Positions 36,801 through 44,996 of a stretch of DNA of 64,000 nt are shown in pieces. Position 1 is the first letter of the stretch, and each line of letters starts with the position of its first letter. The notes under the pieces were generated by a model. That model was given only the letters and a program-made list of their open reading frames with translations, had not been told where the DNA came from and did not search any database. A program made the translations under genes and the position numbers. This DNA comes from Marinibactrum halimedae (lineage in GTDB: Bacteria; Pseudomonadota; Gammaproteobacteria; Pseudomonadales; Cellvibrionaceae): positions 1-64,000 of the forward strand of contig NZ_JAJQVM010000024.1 in NCBI RefSeq assembly GCF_021234875.1, given 5' to 3'.

Positions 36801-38273
36801 GTCATCTTTGCCCTAGGTAATGTTTTTGTCAGCTGCCAACCTTCAACCTTCTCATCCATTTTTAATTGGAGTCCGTTATTGGCAGGCAGTGATCAAATGT
36901 TTTGCCAAGGAACGCCCTTAGTGCAAGACTCATGGTTAGCCAATGTGTTGTTATCCTTAGGTATTCATTTAACCGGATTGCAAGCCACACCTTTATGGGG
37001 AGCCTCTTGGTTTCTGGGTTTTTACCTCTGGTTCATCTCCATGTATTTCCAATGCTTAATTGTTTTTCCATGGGTGTATAACACGTTGTACAAAAACAGA
37101 GGTAATTTTAAAAAAATATTTTCACTCACTTTACTCACCTTGGGTGTTAATCTTTTTATTCTTTTATCGTTTTGGTACGGCTATGCTGTAGACGCAACTA
37201 GCTATGGTTTATTCGACCCACTCACAGGTCAGAGAACGATACCAACGCCGTCTCAGGTAGACATTGCCGGTACTGATAACGCAGTTATTCTCGGGTTTTA
37301 TTTATTCGCACCCTTTTGGATGGTGTATTTTATTGCGGGGATATGTGCTGCCTTCTTGTTTGATGCACTCAGACCATCAGAGCAAAAAAACGCAAAAATT
37401 TGGGGATACATTGCCGATACCATCACGGTCACAATGATATTACTGAGTATTGCACAAGTGGCTCAAGGATATTTTCCTTACGGCCCTAATGTCACAGAAG
37501 TTGCTCTGGACGGATTTTTTATGCGCCCCGAAGAAGCGAATAGCTTTGCTGATCCCTCCACAGTGAATCGCATCTGGGATAATATTTATGGACGCTTGTT
37601 TGCCCCCATTACACTTCTGTGGATTTTTGCAATCACAACCGGGCAAGGAATAACCGCTAGGCTTCTGCGATTTAATCCTTTATCACAAACATTAGCCCCA
37701 ACAGCGTATGCCTGCTTTTTATTCCATCAAATGGTAGGACAGTGGTATTACGCTGCAACACGAGGCGAATGGTGGAATTGGTGGACTCACCAGAAAACCT
37801 TCTACTGGTTTAGCCCTCAACCGGTTCCAGTTGAGTGGTATGAATATTTCTATGTGGTCGGCATTGTTGTTATTTTCGCTAAAATTGTTCAGCCATTAGA
37901 GCCAATGCTCAGAAGAAGTTTTAGCCTGCTTACTGAACATTTAAAGTGGTTTAAATCAGGTAATAGCATTGTGACCGAAGAACAAGATACCACTGCGATT
38001 GTAGTAAACATTATCGAGAAGACAACGGGTATGGAAGTAAAACCCGAATGGAGTCTTGAAGAATGTGGCTTGGCTTCATTAGGCATTGTGCAATTTGCCA
38101 GCACTCTAGAGAGTGAATTCGCAATACCTACCGATAAAATACGCATCTCTGCTGCTGAACTAATAGAAGCAACAAATATTTATGAAATTGCAACGATTAT
38201 AGATAAGGCTATTTTAGAATCACAGACTCCATCACCGGTATACAATACCGAACAAGAGCGTCAATTGGCCTAA
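33834..38273 (+). CDS. FSH hydrolase-AMP ligase-acyltransferase-carrier fusion enzyme
   Basis: 1479 residues, start set by AAGGAAAG. Four parts are visible. (1) Residues ~10-250: FSH1-type serine hydrolase with LLALHGSGSN and nucleophile GFSQGG near 117. (2) ~300-870: AMP-forming acyl ligase with LLLRTSGTTSIPK near 493, LTGDLGEID and a catalytic-lysine end TASKKIIRNG. (3) ~909-1340: membrane acyltransferase-3 (OafA-type) opening AALAGFRFILACYVMFMHI, with the conserved Arg and His and about ten transmembrane helices. (4) ~1380-1460: acyl carrier domain with the phosphopantetheine serine in GLASLG near 1412. It probably activates an acyl group, holds it on the carrier and transfers it at the membrane; the hydrolase may proofread or release. 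In-frame repeats lie in the linkers (ETRN ~34625; TETQP ~36435). Substrate and product are unknown. Confidence 0.85.
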   Translation: MNKPHERKSAAKVKLLALHGSGSNSHVTQLQLENLTINETEFDITYLNGPISTDQPGPGIKELDGIFTGPWFSWFPTNIDYSAIDADTLLTIISDALDEILNIVETEGPFDGIFGFSQGGIIASLLINLHHDNALQAALEKHRQRPLTSSLKNQPLFNTAIIACAAAPLSFSQLRSQANLGSAPTMTNEIRIIHLIGRQDSFKPWSESLALSLNAASNTIFYLSEGHEIPRSQRQNSELNTTIRQYLLPQNNVFQFVSQTATQETRNTTPAKTETRNAEIQNMATLESPSIKWKKTSPLSSRTVASDVQMVEVAMHTENHATTILDALAHQPQEAPLFRIAREKNENLFTSYGDMLNFCQPLGEGDLRRLGVKTGEVVAYVAPPGGNAIAATAFLSIAAQTCAVPFSTNMSADDTLLALEQYDVKHMILFDGVNAREVRTAFRQYEEEGKAQLHHASARGNSLPGLFIYHNAIEGFQTLPKLSHPSSANALLLRTSGTTSIPKVVPLRQQDLLLNAAVLADGIGITHEDITYSVMPLDHIGGISASILCSITVGASITCESLYTPQGMVEALEHSNPKPTWYSAVPTIHNATTRFLQENADTYLNDNGVWESHHIRMIRSGAAALKESDRIRVENTFGCEVITTYSMSELMPICQPPQEGNHWRQSPGAVGVPVSASLAIVDPQTLQPLPYGIEGEIAISGSTVFEGYLNNSQANNQSRFIRPSLLNHSIEQWFLTGDLGEIDSEGTLTLKGRIKELIKRGGEQIAPAEVESFIIQHPAVKTAVCFSVPSDLYGEEVGCALVLESTTSSKITQAELVQDLRQLLREKKLASFKIPSVWRLVDNNDLPRTASKKIIRNGLAEKLGIEAQSTETQPTETQPTGKPDIKAVSQNNEKSSTTQATTYSDKPKVDWAALAGFRFILACYVMFMHIGSNESWSAFSNLRQFPWHVHTFFAVAGFSLAIIMPSFINKKMSFVSARVLGMYPLYALAVIFALGNVFVSCQPSTFSSIFNWSPLLAGSDQMFCQGTPLVQDSWLANVLLSLGIHLTGLQATPLWGASWFLGFYLWFISMYFQCLIVFPWVYNTLYKNRGNFKKIFSLTLLTLGVNLFILLSFWYGYAVDATSYGLFDPLTGQRTIPTPSQVDIAGTDNAVILGFYLFAPFWMVYFIAGICAAFLFDALRPSEQKNAKIWGYIADTITVTMILLSIAQVAQGYFPYGPNVTEVALDGFFMRPEEANSFADPSTVNRIWDNIYGRLFAPITLLWIFAITTGQGITARLLRFNPLSQTLAPTAYACFLFHQMVGQWYYAATRGEWWNWWTHQKTFYWFSPQPVPVEWYEYFYVVGIVVIFAKIVQPLEPMLRRSFSLLTEHLKWFKSGNSIVTEEQDTTAIVVNIIEKTTGMEVKPEWSLEECGLASLGIVQFASTLESEFAIPTDKIRISAAELIEATNIYEIATIIDKAILESQTPSPVYNTEQERQLA

Positions 38274-38320
38274 TTCAACTCGTATGTTTATTTCATTCTT
38301 ACCATAAGCATTACTGTGTT

Positions 38321-38361
38321 TATCTTGATCATGTTCATTTTTTTGCTTCATGATCAAGATA
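38321..38361. promoter_or_regulatory. Perfect 13-bp inverted repeat upstream of the porin gene
   Basis: TATCTTGATCATG (38321-38333) and CATGATCAAGATA (38349-38361) flank a 15-base T-rich spacer. It lies 48 bp after the fusion-enzyme stop and 61 bp before the porin start. It can act as a terminator hairpin with T-rich sequence after it, or as a paired operator. Confidence 0.6.
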
Positions 38362-38422
38362 TTTATCATCTTATTTCATACAAATATTTCACACTTAACT
38401 GAAAGGGACACAGGAAAGAGTC

Positions 38423-39430
38423 ATGATCACAATACATAGATTACGATTATTAGTTACTTCTTCTTTTGTTTTTTTGCCATTAACCACTTTCGCCAATCAA
38501 GAATGTGATTTTAACTATAATCTTAACTTACATGTTGGTTATTCTAAGGGAGACTTTACTCTTAAAGATGAGGAAAGTAGCACTTCATTTAACACCACAC
38601 ATAACAATGCCACACGAATTGGAGGCGGATTAACTTATCAATGTGGCGAAACCACTGTAAAATATAACTACTTCACCGCACTCAATCATGACGACAACAG
38701 AATTGACCGCTTCAAAATTATCAATGCACTCACCATCAGCAATGATCAATACGGTTCAGTATCTATTGGGAAATTAACCACACCCTATAAAGCCGCAGGT
38801 AAAAATGGGGATCCTTTTTGGGACACCGCTTCAGGTACAACACCTGCAGGAAATAACTTCGGATTTTCAGACATGACCCGAGGTTTTACCGAAAACTCCT
38901 TTATTTATACCTCTCCCAAGATGGGAAACTTCTATTTAAAAGTCGGCTATAGTGGCACCAATTCAGAAGGGGATATTCATGAAGGAATTGAATACAAAGC
39001 TTCCAATAGTGTATTCGGCTTCCAGTATATTGATATGGGGAAAAACTCATCCATGCCTTTTAGCAGTGGCCGCAACGAAGCATTTAGGCTTTACAGTCGA
39101 CATTCGTTTAGAAATTGGTCTTTATCAGGTTCGGTTGAAAACATGAGAAAAGAAGGTGGTATTAAAGAAGATTACCTGAATATTTCAGTACAACGTAACA
39201 TCGAAAAATTTGGAAGAATCGCCGCATCTTATGGTCGTATAGAAGATGTGCAACTACGATTAATCGATGGTTCTTCTCACACAGGCGATGGGCACGGCAT
39301 AACCGCAGGCGCATTTTACACCTGGACAAAAAACAGCGAAATTTATCTTCTTGGCTCTGATTTATCTTTCAGTGATAAAAAAGAACAAAAAAGCATCGTT
39401 TTAGGTTTTACTTTCAATTTTTCTCTTTAG
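38423..39430 (+). CDS. Gram-negative general porin
   Basis: 335 residues with a signal peptide ending TTFA-NQE. The sequence is a 16-strand-type porin: NLHVGYSKGDF, VSIGKLTTPYKAAGKNGDPFWD (constriction-loop region), repeated aromatic-ended strands and the C-terminal LGFTFNFSL. It would let small hydrophilic solutes cross the outer membrane. The AGGAAAG ribosome site is clear. It lies between the fusion enzyme and an AraC regulator; shared control is possible but not shown. Confidence 0.8.
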   Translation: MITIHRLRLLVTSSFVFLPLTTFANQECDFNYNLNLHVGYSKGDFTLKDEESSTSFNTTHNNATRIGGGLTYQCGETTVKYNYFTALNHDDNRIDRFKIINALTISNDQYGSVSIGKLTTPYKAAGKNGDPFWDTASGTTPAGNNFGFSDMTRGFTENSFIYTSPKMGNFYLKVGYSGTNSEGDIHEGIEYKASNSVFGFQYIDMGKNSSMPFSSGRNEAFRLYSRHSFRNWSLSGSVENMRKEGGIKEDYLNISVQRNIEKFGRIAASYGRIEDVQLRLIDGSSHTGDGHGITAGAFYTWTKNSEIYLLGSDLSFSDKKEQKSIVLGFTFNFSL

Positions 39431-39613
39431 TATTTTTTGCATCTTTTTAATTATCAGACTAAAAACTCTGAACAATGGAATGAAAACTCTCTAAAAGTTT
39501 TATAAAAAACAAAGTAAGCCTCAGATACTCAGGGATCGCCCCTTTTCAAAATAAAGGAAGGCGCATACAATGATGTTTTGCCTGACCTTGTTTATCTAAG
39601 GACATCACAAGCA

Positions 39614-40420
39614 ATGGAAGATCTGATAACACTTGCAAAAGATACGGTAAAAGATAGAGAAGAAGTTCCCTTCTCTGTTTACTCTTCAACAAAAGAACAA
39701 AAGATTTCAAATGTACCAATCCATAAACCTTTATTAATTTTTATATTGGGGGGCACCAAAAAGTTAGGGAGCGACAACCATGTTGTATGTCCAACGGGCT
39801 CTTTTGTATTTTTATCCAACAATCCCAACATAGATATGAGAAATATCCCTAATGACCAAGAGTATTTTGCCATACTCATTGAGTTTGATTATACGGATTT
39901 TTCCCAACTTAAAGGTAATCGAAAAAAAACCAAACGGTATTTTCAAGGGGATGTACACCCCATTTTACACACGGCATTACGCCAACTGATCGAGTTATCA
40001 GCCATTGCCCCAATGGATGCTATGCAGTTTCGGAAGAAAGAATTGCTGCATTTGATGTACCTAGCCGGATATAAAGACGTCAATGCTATTGCAGAGCCCC
40101 CAAGCATCAGCCATCAAGTTCATGACATCATAAGTAACAATATTACTGAAGAGTGGTGTGTTGAACGCCTAGCTTCAAATCTGTTCATGAGCGAGTCAAC
40201 ATTACGACGAAAATTAAAATCTGAAGGCACAGACGTTAAAGCCATTCGAACTCGAGCGAGACTAGGGCACGGGCTGCACTTAATACAAACCACCATGGAA
40301 AGTGTTGGCACAATTTCAGCCTCTTGCGGATATCAATCACAGTCTCGATTTACTGATCAATTTAAGTTGCTATTTGGCATGACACCCTCTGAATTAAGAA
40401 AAACTCGTATGAATGATTGA
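39614..40420 (+). CDS. AraC-family transcriptional regulator
   Basis: About 268 residues. The C-terminal ~100 residues are the paired AraC helix-turn-helix: CVERLASNLFMSESTLRRKLKSEG and VGTISASCGYQSQSRFTDQFKLLFGMTPSELRK. The N-terminal part resembles a cupin-like sensing domain (VPIHKPLLIFILGG, VVCPTGSFVFL). The start is uncertain: no upstream ATG is in frame. TTG 39578 opens the frame, and ATG 39614 follows AAGGA by 11 bp. A strong AAGGAAGG instead serves a 9-codon out-of-frame ORF at 39570-39599, a possible leader peptide. Likely targets are the flanking porin, elbB or fusion enzyme. Confidence 0.88.
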   Translation: MEDLITLAKDTVKDREEVPFSVYSSTKEQKISNVPIHKPLLIFILGGTKKLGSDNHVVCPTGSFVFLSNNPNIDMRNIPNDQEYFAILIEFDYTDFSQLKGNRKKTKRYFQGDVHPILHTALRQLIELSAIAPMDAMQFRKKELLHLMYLAGYKDVNAIAEPPSISHQVHDIISNNITEEWCVERLASNLFMSESTLRRKLKSEGTDVKAIRTRARLGHGLHLIQTTMESVGTISASCGYQSQSRFTDQFKLLFGMTPSELRKTRMND

Positions 40421-40522
40421 GGAGAAAAGTTGACTGTTTTCAAGATTTCATAGAATAAACCCCTCTACTATGATGTGAGGGTAAGATGTGAAACACACAT
40501 CAACATTCAAAGGAAATCAATA

Positions 40523-41182
40523 ATGAAAAATATTGCTGTTATATTGTCTGGGTGCGGCTACTTAGATGGTGCAGAAATTAGAGAATCAGTATTAACACTC
40601 CTAGCATTGGATACCGAAAAGGTAAATTACAGTATCTATGCGCTCAATAAAGATCAGCACCATACTGTTAACCATTTAGAGGGTAAAGAAATTAGTGGTG
40701 TATCACGAAACATTCTTGAAGAGTCTGCCCGAATCGCTCGTGGTGCCATTGCAGACATCATCCAGCTAAATGAAAAAGATTTTGATGCCTTAATTATACC
40801 TGGAGGTTTTGGTGTCGCAAAAAACATGTGCTCCTTTGCTTTTGATGGAAGTGGCGCCTCTGTAGATGAATTGGTCGCCACTAAAGTGAAAGACTTTAAA
40901 AATGCTGAAAAACCCATCGGAGCAGTATGCATTGCTCCAGCTTTAATTGCGTTATCTATTGGAGATTCACACCCCACCCTGACTATTGGCAGTGACGAAC
41001 AAACAGCAACAGAGCTGGAGAAGCTCGGAGCCAAACACCATACTTGTGACACGAGTGATTGTGTAGTGGATGAAAGTAATAAAATCGTCACAACACCAGC
41101 CTACATGGATAACGATGCAAATTTAGCGGATGTCTATTCGGGAATATCAAAACTGGTTAAAAATGTGATCGCGCTTTCTTAA
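40523..41182 (+). CDS. elbB: DJ-1/PfpI-family protein ElbB
   Basis: 219 residues. KNIAVILSGCGYLDGAEIRESVLTLLALD, RGAIADIIQLNEKDFDALIIPGGFGVAKNMC and KPIGAVCIAPALIAL are characteristic of ElbB, a DJ-1-superfamily protein with weak glyoxalase activity in E. coli. The nucleophile-elbow cysteine is in GAVCIAP. The frame opens earlier at 40475, but ATG 40523 follows AAAGGAAA and matches the family length. It sits between an AraC regulator and katG, so a role in carbonyl or oxidative stress is plausible. Confidence 0.9.
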   Translation: MKNIAVILSGCGYLDGAEIRESVLTLLALDTEKVNYSIYALNKDQHHTVNHLEGKEISGVSRNILEESARIARGAIADIIQLNEKDFDALIIPGGFGVAKNMCSFAFDGSGASVDELVATKVKDFKNAEKPIGAVCIAPALIALSIGDSHPTLTIGSDEQTATELEKLGAKHHTCDTSDCVVDESNKIVTTPAYMDNDANLADVYSGISKLVKNVIALS

Positions 41183-41230
41183 ACACGAATCTTATTATGA
41201 TGATTCAAACATAATACGCTATTACCCTCT

Positions 41231-41294
41231 CATTCAGCAGAATTAACAAAGATCATCGGCTCCATGGTTTCATTGCAGGTGATTCTGCTGAATG
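41231..41294. promoter_or_regulatory. Perfect 13-bp inverted repeat between elbB and katG
   Basis: CATTCAGCAGAAT (41231-41243) and ATTCTGCTGAATG (41282-41294) are separated by 38 bp. It lies 49 bp after elbB and about 320 bp before katG. The rest of the 41183-41615 gap is AT-rich, without a gene. Confidence 0.55.
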
Positions 41295-41615
41295 TTCAAT
41301 AGCACTTTATCCGTCCATTAAATCCAGATTCAGAATGAATTCAGTGTAAATGGAATAATCCATAATAATTCATATATCAAACCCTACTATCAAGACACTA
41401 ATATCAAAACCGACAACTCACAGTAACAAAACCCCCTTCCTGCTTCACCCCACCTGTCTCAATCACTCCTATAATATTTTTCAATCGACTTTTAGTTCTA
41501 CAAAAAGAATATTTGCACTTATAGTTTGACAAGCCTTTTGTTTTACACAGTTATTTTGTAAAGCCCAAGCCCCCTAGGCTATTTAGGGTTATTGTTATCG
41601 TTACAGGAAATACTC

Positions 41616-43892
41616 ATGATTAGAATAAAATCAGCTTTACCGTCTTTGGTCGCTCTTGCTATCTCTACCTCTTTCGCTGTGTGTAATACCCATGCTGAAG
41701 AAATGAGCAGTACACATTCACAAGCTCAACCCTCACAACTTACAGGAAAGTCCAACCAATTCTGGTGGCCTGAGCAACTGGATCTTTCTGCTTTGCGAGA
41801 TCATGGAAGTGAATCCAACCCCTACGGTGACGACTTTAATTACAAAGCAGCGTTTGAAAGTTTAGATTTAAATGCGGTTAAAAAAGATTTACGCAATACC
41901 CTGACTAACTCTCAAGCATGGTGGCCAGCAGACTGGGGGCACTATGGCCCCTTTTTCATTCGTATGGCCTGGCATGCCGCTGGCACTTATCGAATCCATG
42001 ACGGACGAGGAGGTGCAGGAGGTGGGCAACAGCGCTTTGACCCTCTCAATAGTTGGCCAGATAATGGAAATTTGGATAAAGCACGTCGCTTACTTTGGCC
42101 GGTAAAACAAAAATATGGGCGTAATATTTCTTGGGGCGACCTTATTGCCTTAACTGGTAATGTTGCCTTAGAAGATATGGGTTTTAAAACCTTTGGTTTT
42201 GCGGGTGGCCGCCAAGATGATTGGGAACCTGATCAAGTGTATTGGGGGCCAGAAGAACAAATGCTCACCGACTCCCGCCGAGATGCCAAGGGTAATTTGA
42301 AAGGCCCTGTCGGTGCTGTTGAAATGGGTTTAATTTACGTTAACCCTGAAGGGCCTCACGGCAACCCAGATCCAATACTTGCAGCAAGAGACATCAGAAT
42401 GTCGTTTGGCCGGATGGCAATGAACGACGAAGAAATTGTCGCCTTAATTGCCGGAGGGCATACTTTTGGTAAAGCCCATGGTGCTCACAAAGTGAAAGAT
42501 TGTGTTGGTGCTGAACCCGCTGCAGCCTCAACAGAACAACAGGGCTTTGGTTGGAAAAATAGCTGCGGTAAAGGCCATTCTGAAGATGCTATCACCAGCG
42601 GTTTAGAAGGCGCTTGGAGTGTCTCCCCTACACAATGGACAACAAATTATCTCGATAACCTATTTGGTTTTAATTGGGTACAAACCCGTAGCCCTGCTGG
42701 AGCCATTCAATGGATTCCCGACAATAAAGCGGCTGCTAATTTAGTACCGGACGCACACATTAAAGGAAAGCGTCACGCCCCCATCATGTTTACCACAGAC
42801 CTTTCTCTTAAAGAAGATCCTGAATTTCGTAAAATTGCACAACGGTTCCATAAAAACCCAAAAGAATTCGAATTGGCTTTTGCCAAGGCGTGGTTCAAAC
42901 TCAACCATCGGGATTTAGGCCCACGCGCTCGTTATCTAGGCAGTGAAATTCCAAAAGAAACCCTACTGTGGCAAGACCCAATTCCTGAGGTAAATCACAA
43001 ATTGATTTCCGAACGGGACATTAAAAAGTTGAAATCTAAAATATTAGCTTCTGGCGTCAGCACCACAGACCTAATCAAAACAGCATGGGCATCTGCTTCC
43101 AGTTATCGAAATACGGATATGCGAGGCGGCGCTAATGGGGCTCGAATTCAGTTGGCACCCCAAAAAAACTGGAGTATCAATGAGCCAGAGACACTTTCAA
43201 CGACCTTAACAGCACTGAAAAAAGTTCAAGAAGACTTTAATAATGCCTTATCACGAGGTAAAAAAGTCTCCCTTGCTGACGTCATCGTTCTTGGAGGCGC
43301 GGCTGCCATTGAAGAGTCCGCCAAAAAAGCCGGCTATAGAAACATAACCGTGCCTTTCACTCCAGGCCGGATGGACACAAGCCAAGACATGACCGATGTG
43401 AAATCATTTGCAGTGCTTGAGCCAACAGCCGATGCTTTCCGAAATTATTATAATATGAAAAACAATTACCGCTCACCCACCGATATGCTTGTTGAAAAAG
43501 CTGACCTATTATCATTAACCGTCCCTGAAATGACGGTTCTCATTGGAGGTATGCGCAGTTTAGGGGCCAATGTAAACGGAACCTCCCACGGCGTTTTCAC
43601 GAAAACACCAGGCACATTAAGTAATGACTTTTTTGTCAGCTTACTGGATATGTCCGTAGAGTGGCGTCCATCCAAATCAAACGAAGGAATTTATGAAGGC
43701 TATGACCGCTCTACTGATAGCCTAAAATGGACAGCAACACCAGTAGATTTGATCTTTGGTTCAAATTCTGAACTTCGTTCCATTACCGAAGTGTATGCTT
43801 CCGATGATGGAAAAGAAAAATTTGCTCAAGATTTTGTCAACGCTTGGGTTAAAGTAATGCAGCTAGATCGTTTTGATTTAACTTCTTCGTAA
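41616..43892 (+). CDS. katG: Periplasmic catalase-peroxidase
   Basis: About 758 residues. Bifunctional heme enzyme that removes hydrogen peroxide. The distal site [11 protein letters not shown] with the preceding tryptophan, the proximal histidine in [11 protein letters not shown], and the Tyr and Met of the Met-Tyr-Trp adduct ([15 protein letters not shown]) are present. The second, non-catalytic domain is also there. A signal peptide ([17 protein letters not shown]... cleavage near THA-EE) marks it as a periplasmic form, like KatP of some E. coli strains. ATG 41616 follows AGGAAA; the TTG at 41592 is in frame but disfavoured. A TTGACA at 41526-41531 with a poor -10 about 17 bp on suggests an activator-dependent promoter, as expected under OxyR control. 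Confidence 0.96.
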   Translation: MIRIKSALPSLVALAISTSFAVCNTHAEEMSSTHSQAQPSQLTGKSNQFWWPEQLDLSALRDHGSESNPYGDDFNYKAAFESLDLNAVKKDLRNTLTNSQAWWPADWGHYGPFFIRMAWHAAGTYRIHDGRGGAGGGQQRFDPLNSWPDNGNLDKARRLLWPVKQKYGRNISWGDLIALTGNVALEDMGFKTFGFAGGRQDDWEPDQVYWGPEEQMLTDSRRDAKGNLKGPVGAVEMGLIYVNPEGPHGNPDPILAARDIRMSFGRMAMNDEEIVALIAGGHTFGKAHGAHKVKDCVGAEPAAASTEQQGFGWKNSCGKGHSEDAITSGLEGAWSVSPTQWTTNYLDNLFGFNWVQTRSPAGAIQWIPDNKAAANLVPDAHIKGKRHAPIMFTTDLSLKEDPEFRKIAQRFHKNPKEFELAFAKAWFKLNHRDLGPRARYLGSEIPKETLLWQDPIPEVNHKLISERDIKKLKSKILASGVSTTDLIKTAWASASSYRNTDMRGGANGARIQLAPQKNWSINEPETLSTTLTALKKVQEDFNNALSRGKKVSLADVIVLGGAAAIEESAKKAGYRNITVPFTPGRMDTSQDMTDVKSFAVLEPTADAFRNYYNMKNNYRSPTDMLVEKADLLSLTVPEMTVLIGGMRSLGANVNGTSHGVFTKTPGTLSNDFFVSLLDMSVEWRPSKSNEGIYEGYDRSTDSLKWTATPVDLIFGSNSELRSITEVYASDDGKEKFAQDFVNAWVKVMQLDRFDLTSS

Positions 43893-43967
43893 TTAAAGAA
43901 TGACTAGACAAAAACGACGGATATAAAACGACAGATAAAAAGTAGAGAAAACCTCAATATAATGAAA

Positions 43968-43990
43968 GCGGCCTTAGACAATAAGGCCGC
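43968..43990. terminator. Bidirectional hairpin between katG and the rhomboid gene
   Basis: GCGGCCTTA and TAAGGCCGC form a perfect GC-rich 9-bp stem with a 5-base loop between convergent genes. T-rich sequence follows on the minus strand. Confidence 0.65.
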
Positions 43991-44139
43991 ATCACATACA
44001 GTTAAAAAGAATAGACAAAAACTGCATAAATTCTTCTTAATAGTTAATTTGCACGTCAAAAAAAACCTCAAATAGGTCTATTTCTAAGAGGCTGAGAGAA
44101 GGGAATGAAATGAAAATCTAGATGCAACGCATCAGTACA

Positions 44140-44715
44140 TTACTGCCTATTAATTTTGTACCGCTTTGTACGCCCATACAAAAAAGCAAATAAAATACCG
44201 CCTATCGCGCCAAACAGATGCATCTCAAACGAAATATGAGCCCGACTGGGTAAGACACCAAACATCATCCCCCCATAAAAAACAATCGTGAATAATGCAA
44301 TGGCGATATTTTTGAAACTGCGATCAAAGTATGCCATAGCAATACTCAAACTCCAGAGACCAAAAATCCAACCACTCGCACCAATATGCGATGCACTCCG
44401 CCCCAATAGCCAGGTCATCAAGCCACTAAAAAAGATAATAAAAATACTGGCCAACACAAAAAAACGAAGGGAGCGCAATAAACACAGCACACCAAATACA
44501 GCCAACCCAATTAAGTTATTAACTAAGTGGATAACACCACCATGAATAAAAGGCGCCGTAAAAATATAAGGCAAACTCGAAGGTACTCTTGGTACAACAC
44601 CAAATTGAGATAACATCCCTCCATTCACCATATTAACAATATGGATGGCCGCCATACTGGCCATGATAATTCCCAAGACCATAAATCGCTGTTGAATTTC
44701 TGTTCTTTTCCCCAT
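44140..44715 (-). CDS. Rhomboid-family intramembrane serine protease
   Basis: 191 residues with six predicted transmembrane helices. The catalytic serine is in GASGWIFG and the catalytic histidine in EMHLFGAIGG; the upstream HGGVIHLVNNL block supplies the conserved His/Asn that stabilise the oxyanion. Both dyad residues are intact, so it should cleave membrane substrates. It lacks an extended N-terminal domain. The natural substrate is unknown. It stands alone, convergent with katG. Confidence 0.9.
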   Translation of the reverse strand: MGKRTEIQQRFMVLGIIMASMAAIHIVNMVNGGMLSQFGVVPRVPSSLPYIFTAPFIHGGVIHLVNNLIGLAVFGVLCLLRSLRFFVLASIFIIFFSGLMTWLLGRSASHIGASGWIFGLWSLSIAMAYFDRSFKNIAIALFTIVFYGGMMFGVLPSRAHISFEMHLFGAIGGILFAFLYGRTKRYKINRQ

Positions 44716-44942
44716 TTTTTCCTACCGCCTTAGTTATAGTTATACTCATCTCATTTCATATTGCACTAATCTTACACTAGGCTCACTATCTTAAGATAAC
44801 GCTCTATTAAAATGATAACATATTGATCTATTCGATATTTGAACAGGCTGTATTTCAATATCCTGCTAACGGCATGGAAATGATGTACTTGGGATTTGAA
44901 TCTAGGGGAAGGGGAGTTGAATCTGAGTTTTCCATGATTCAT

Positions 44943-44968
44943 AAAAAAAGCTCTGTTAAAAACAGAGC
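44943..44968 (-). terminator. Intrinsic terminator after the DcaP-like porin gene
   Basis: GCTCTGTT (44950-44957) pairs with AACAGAGC (44961-44968); on the minus strand it is followed by seven T. The stem is 8 bp with a 3-base loop. Confidence 0.8.
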
Positions 44969-44996
44969 CTTTTAGAGGGGCTAATCCAACCTAGGA

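Noticed and set aside
41231-41294. Integron attC site
   Set aside because: The arms lack the RYYYAAC/GTTRRRY core sites and no integrase gene is present.
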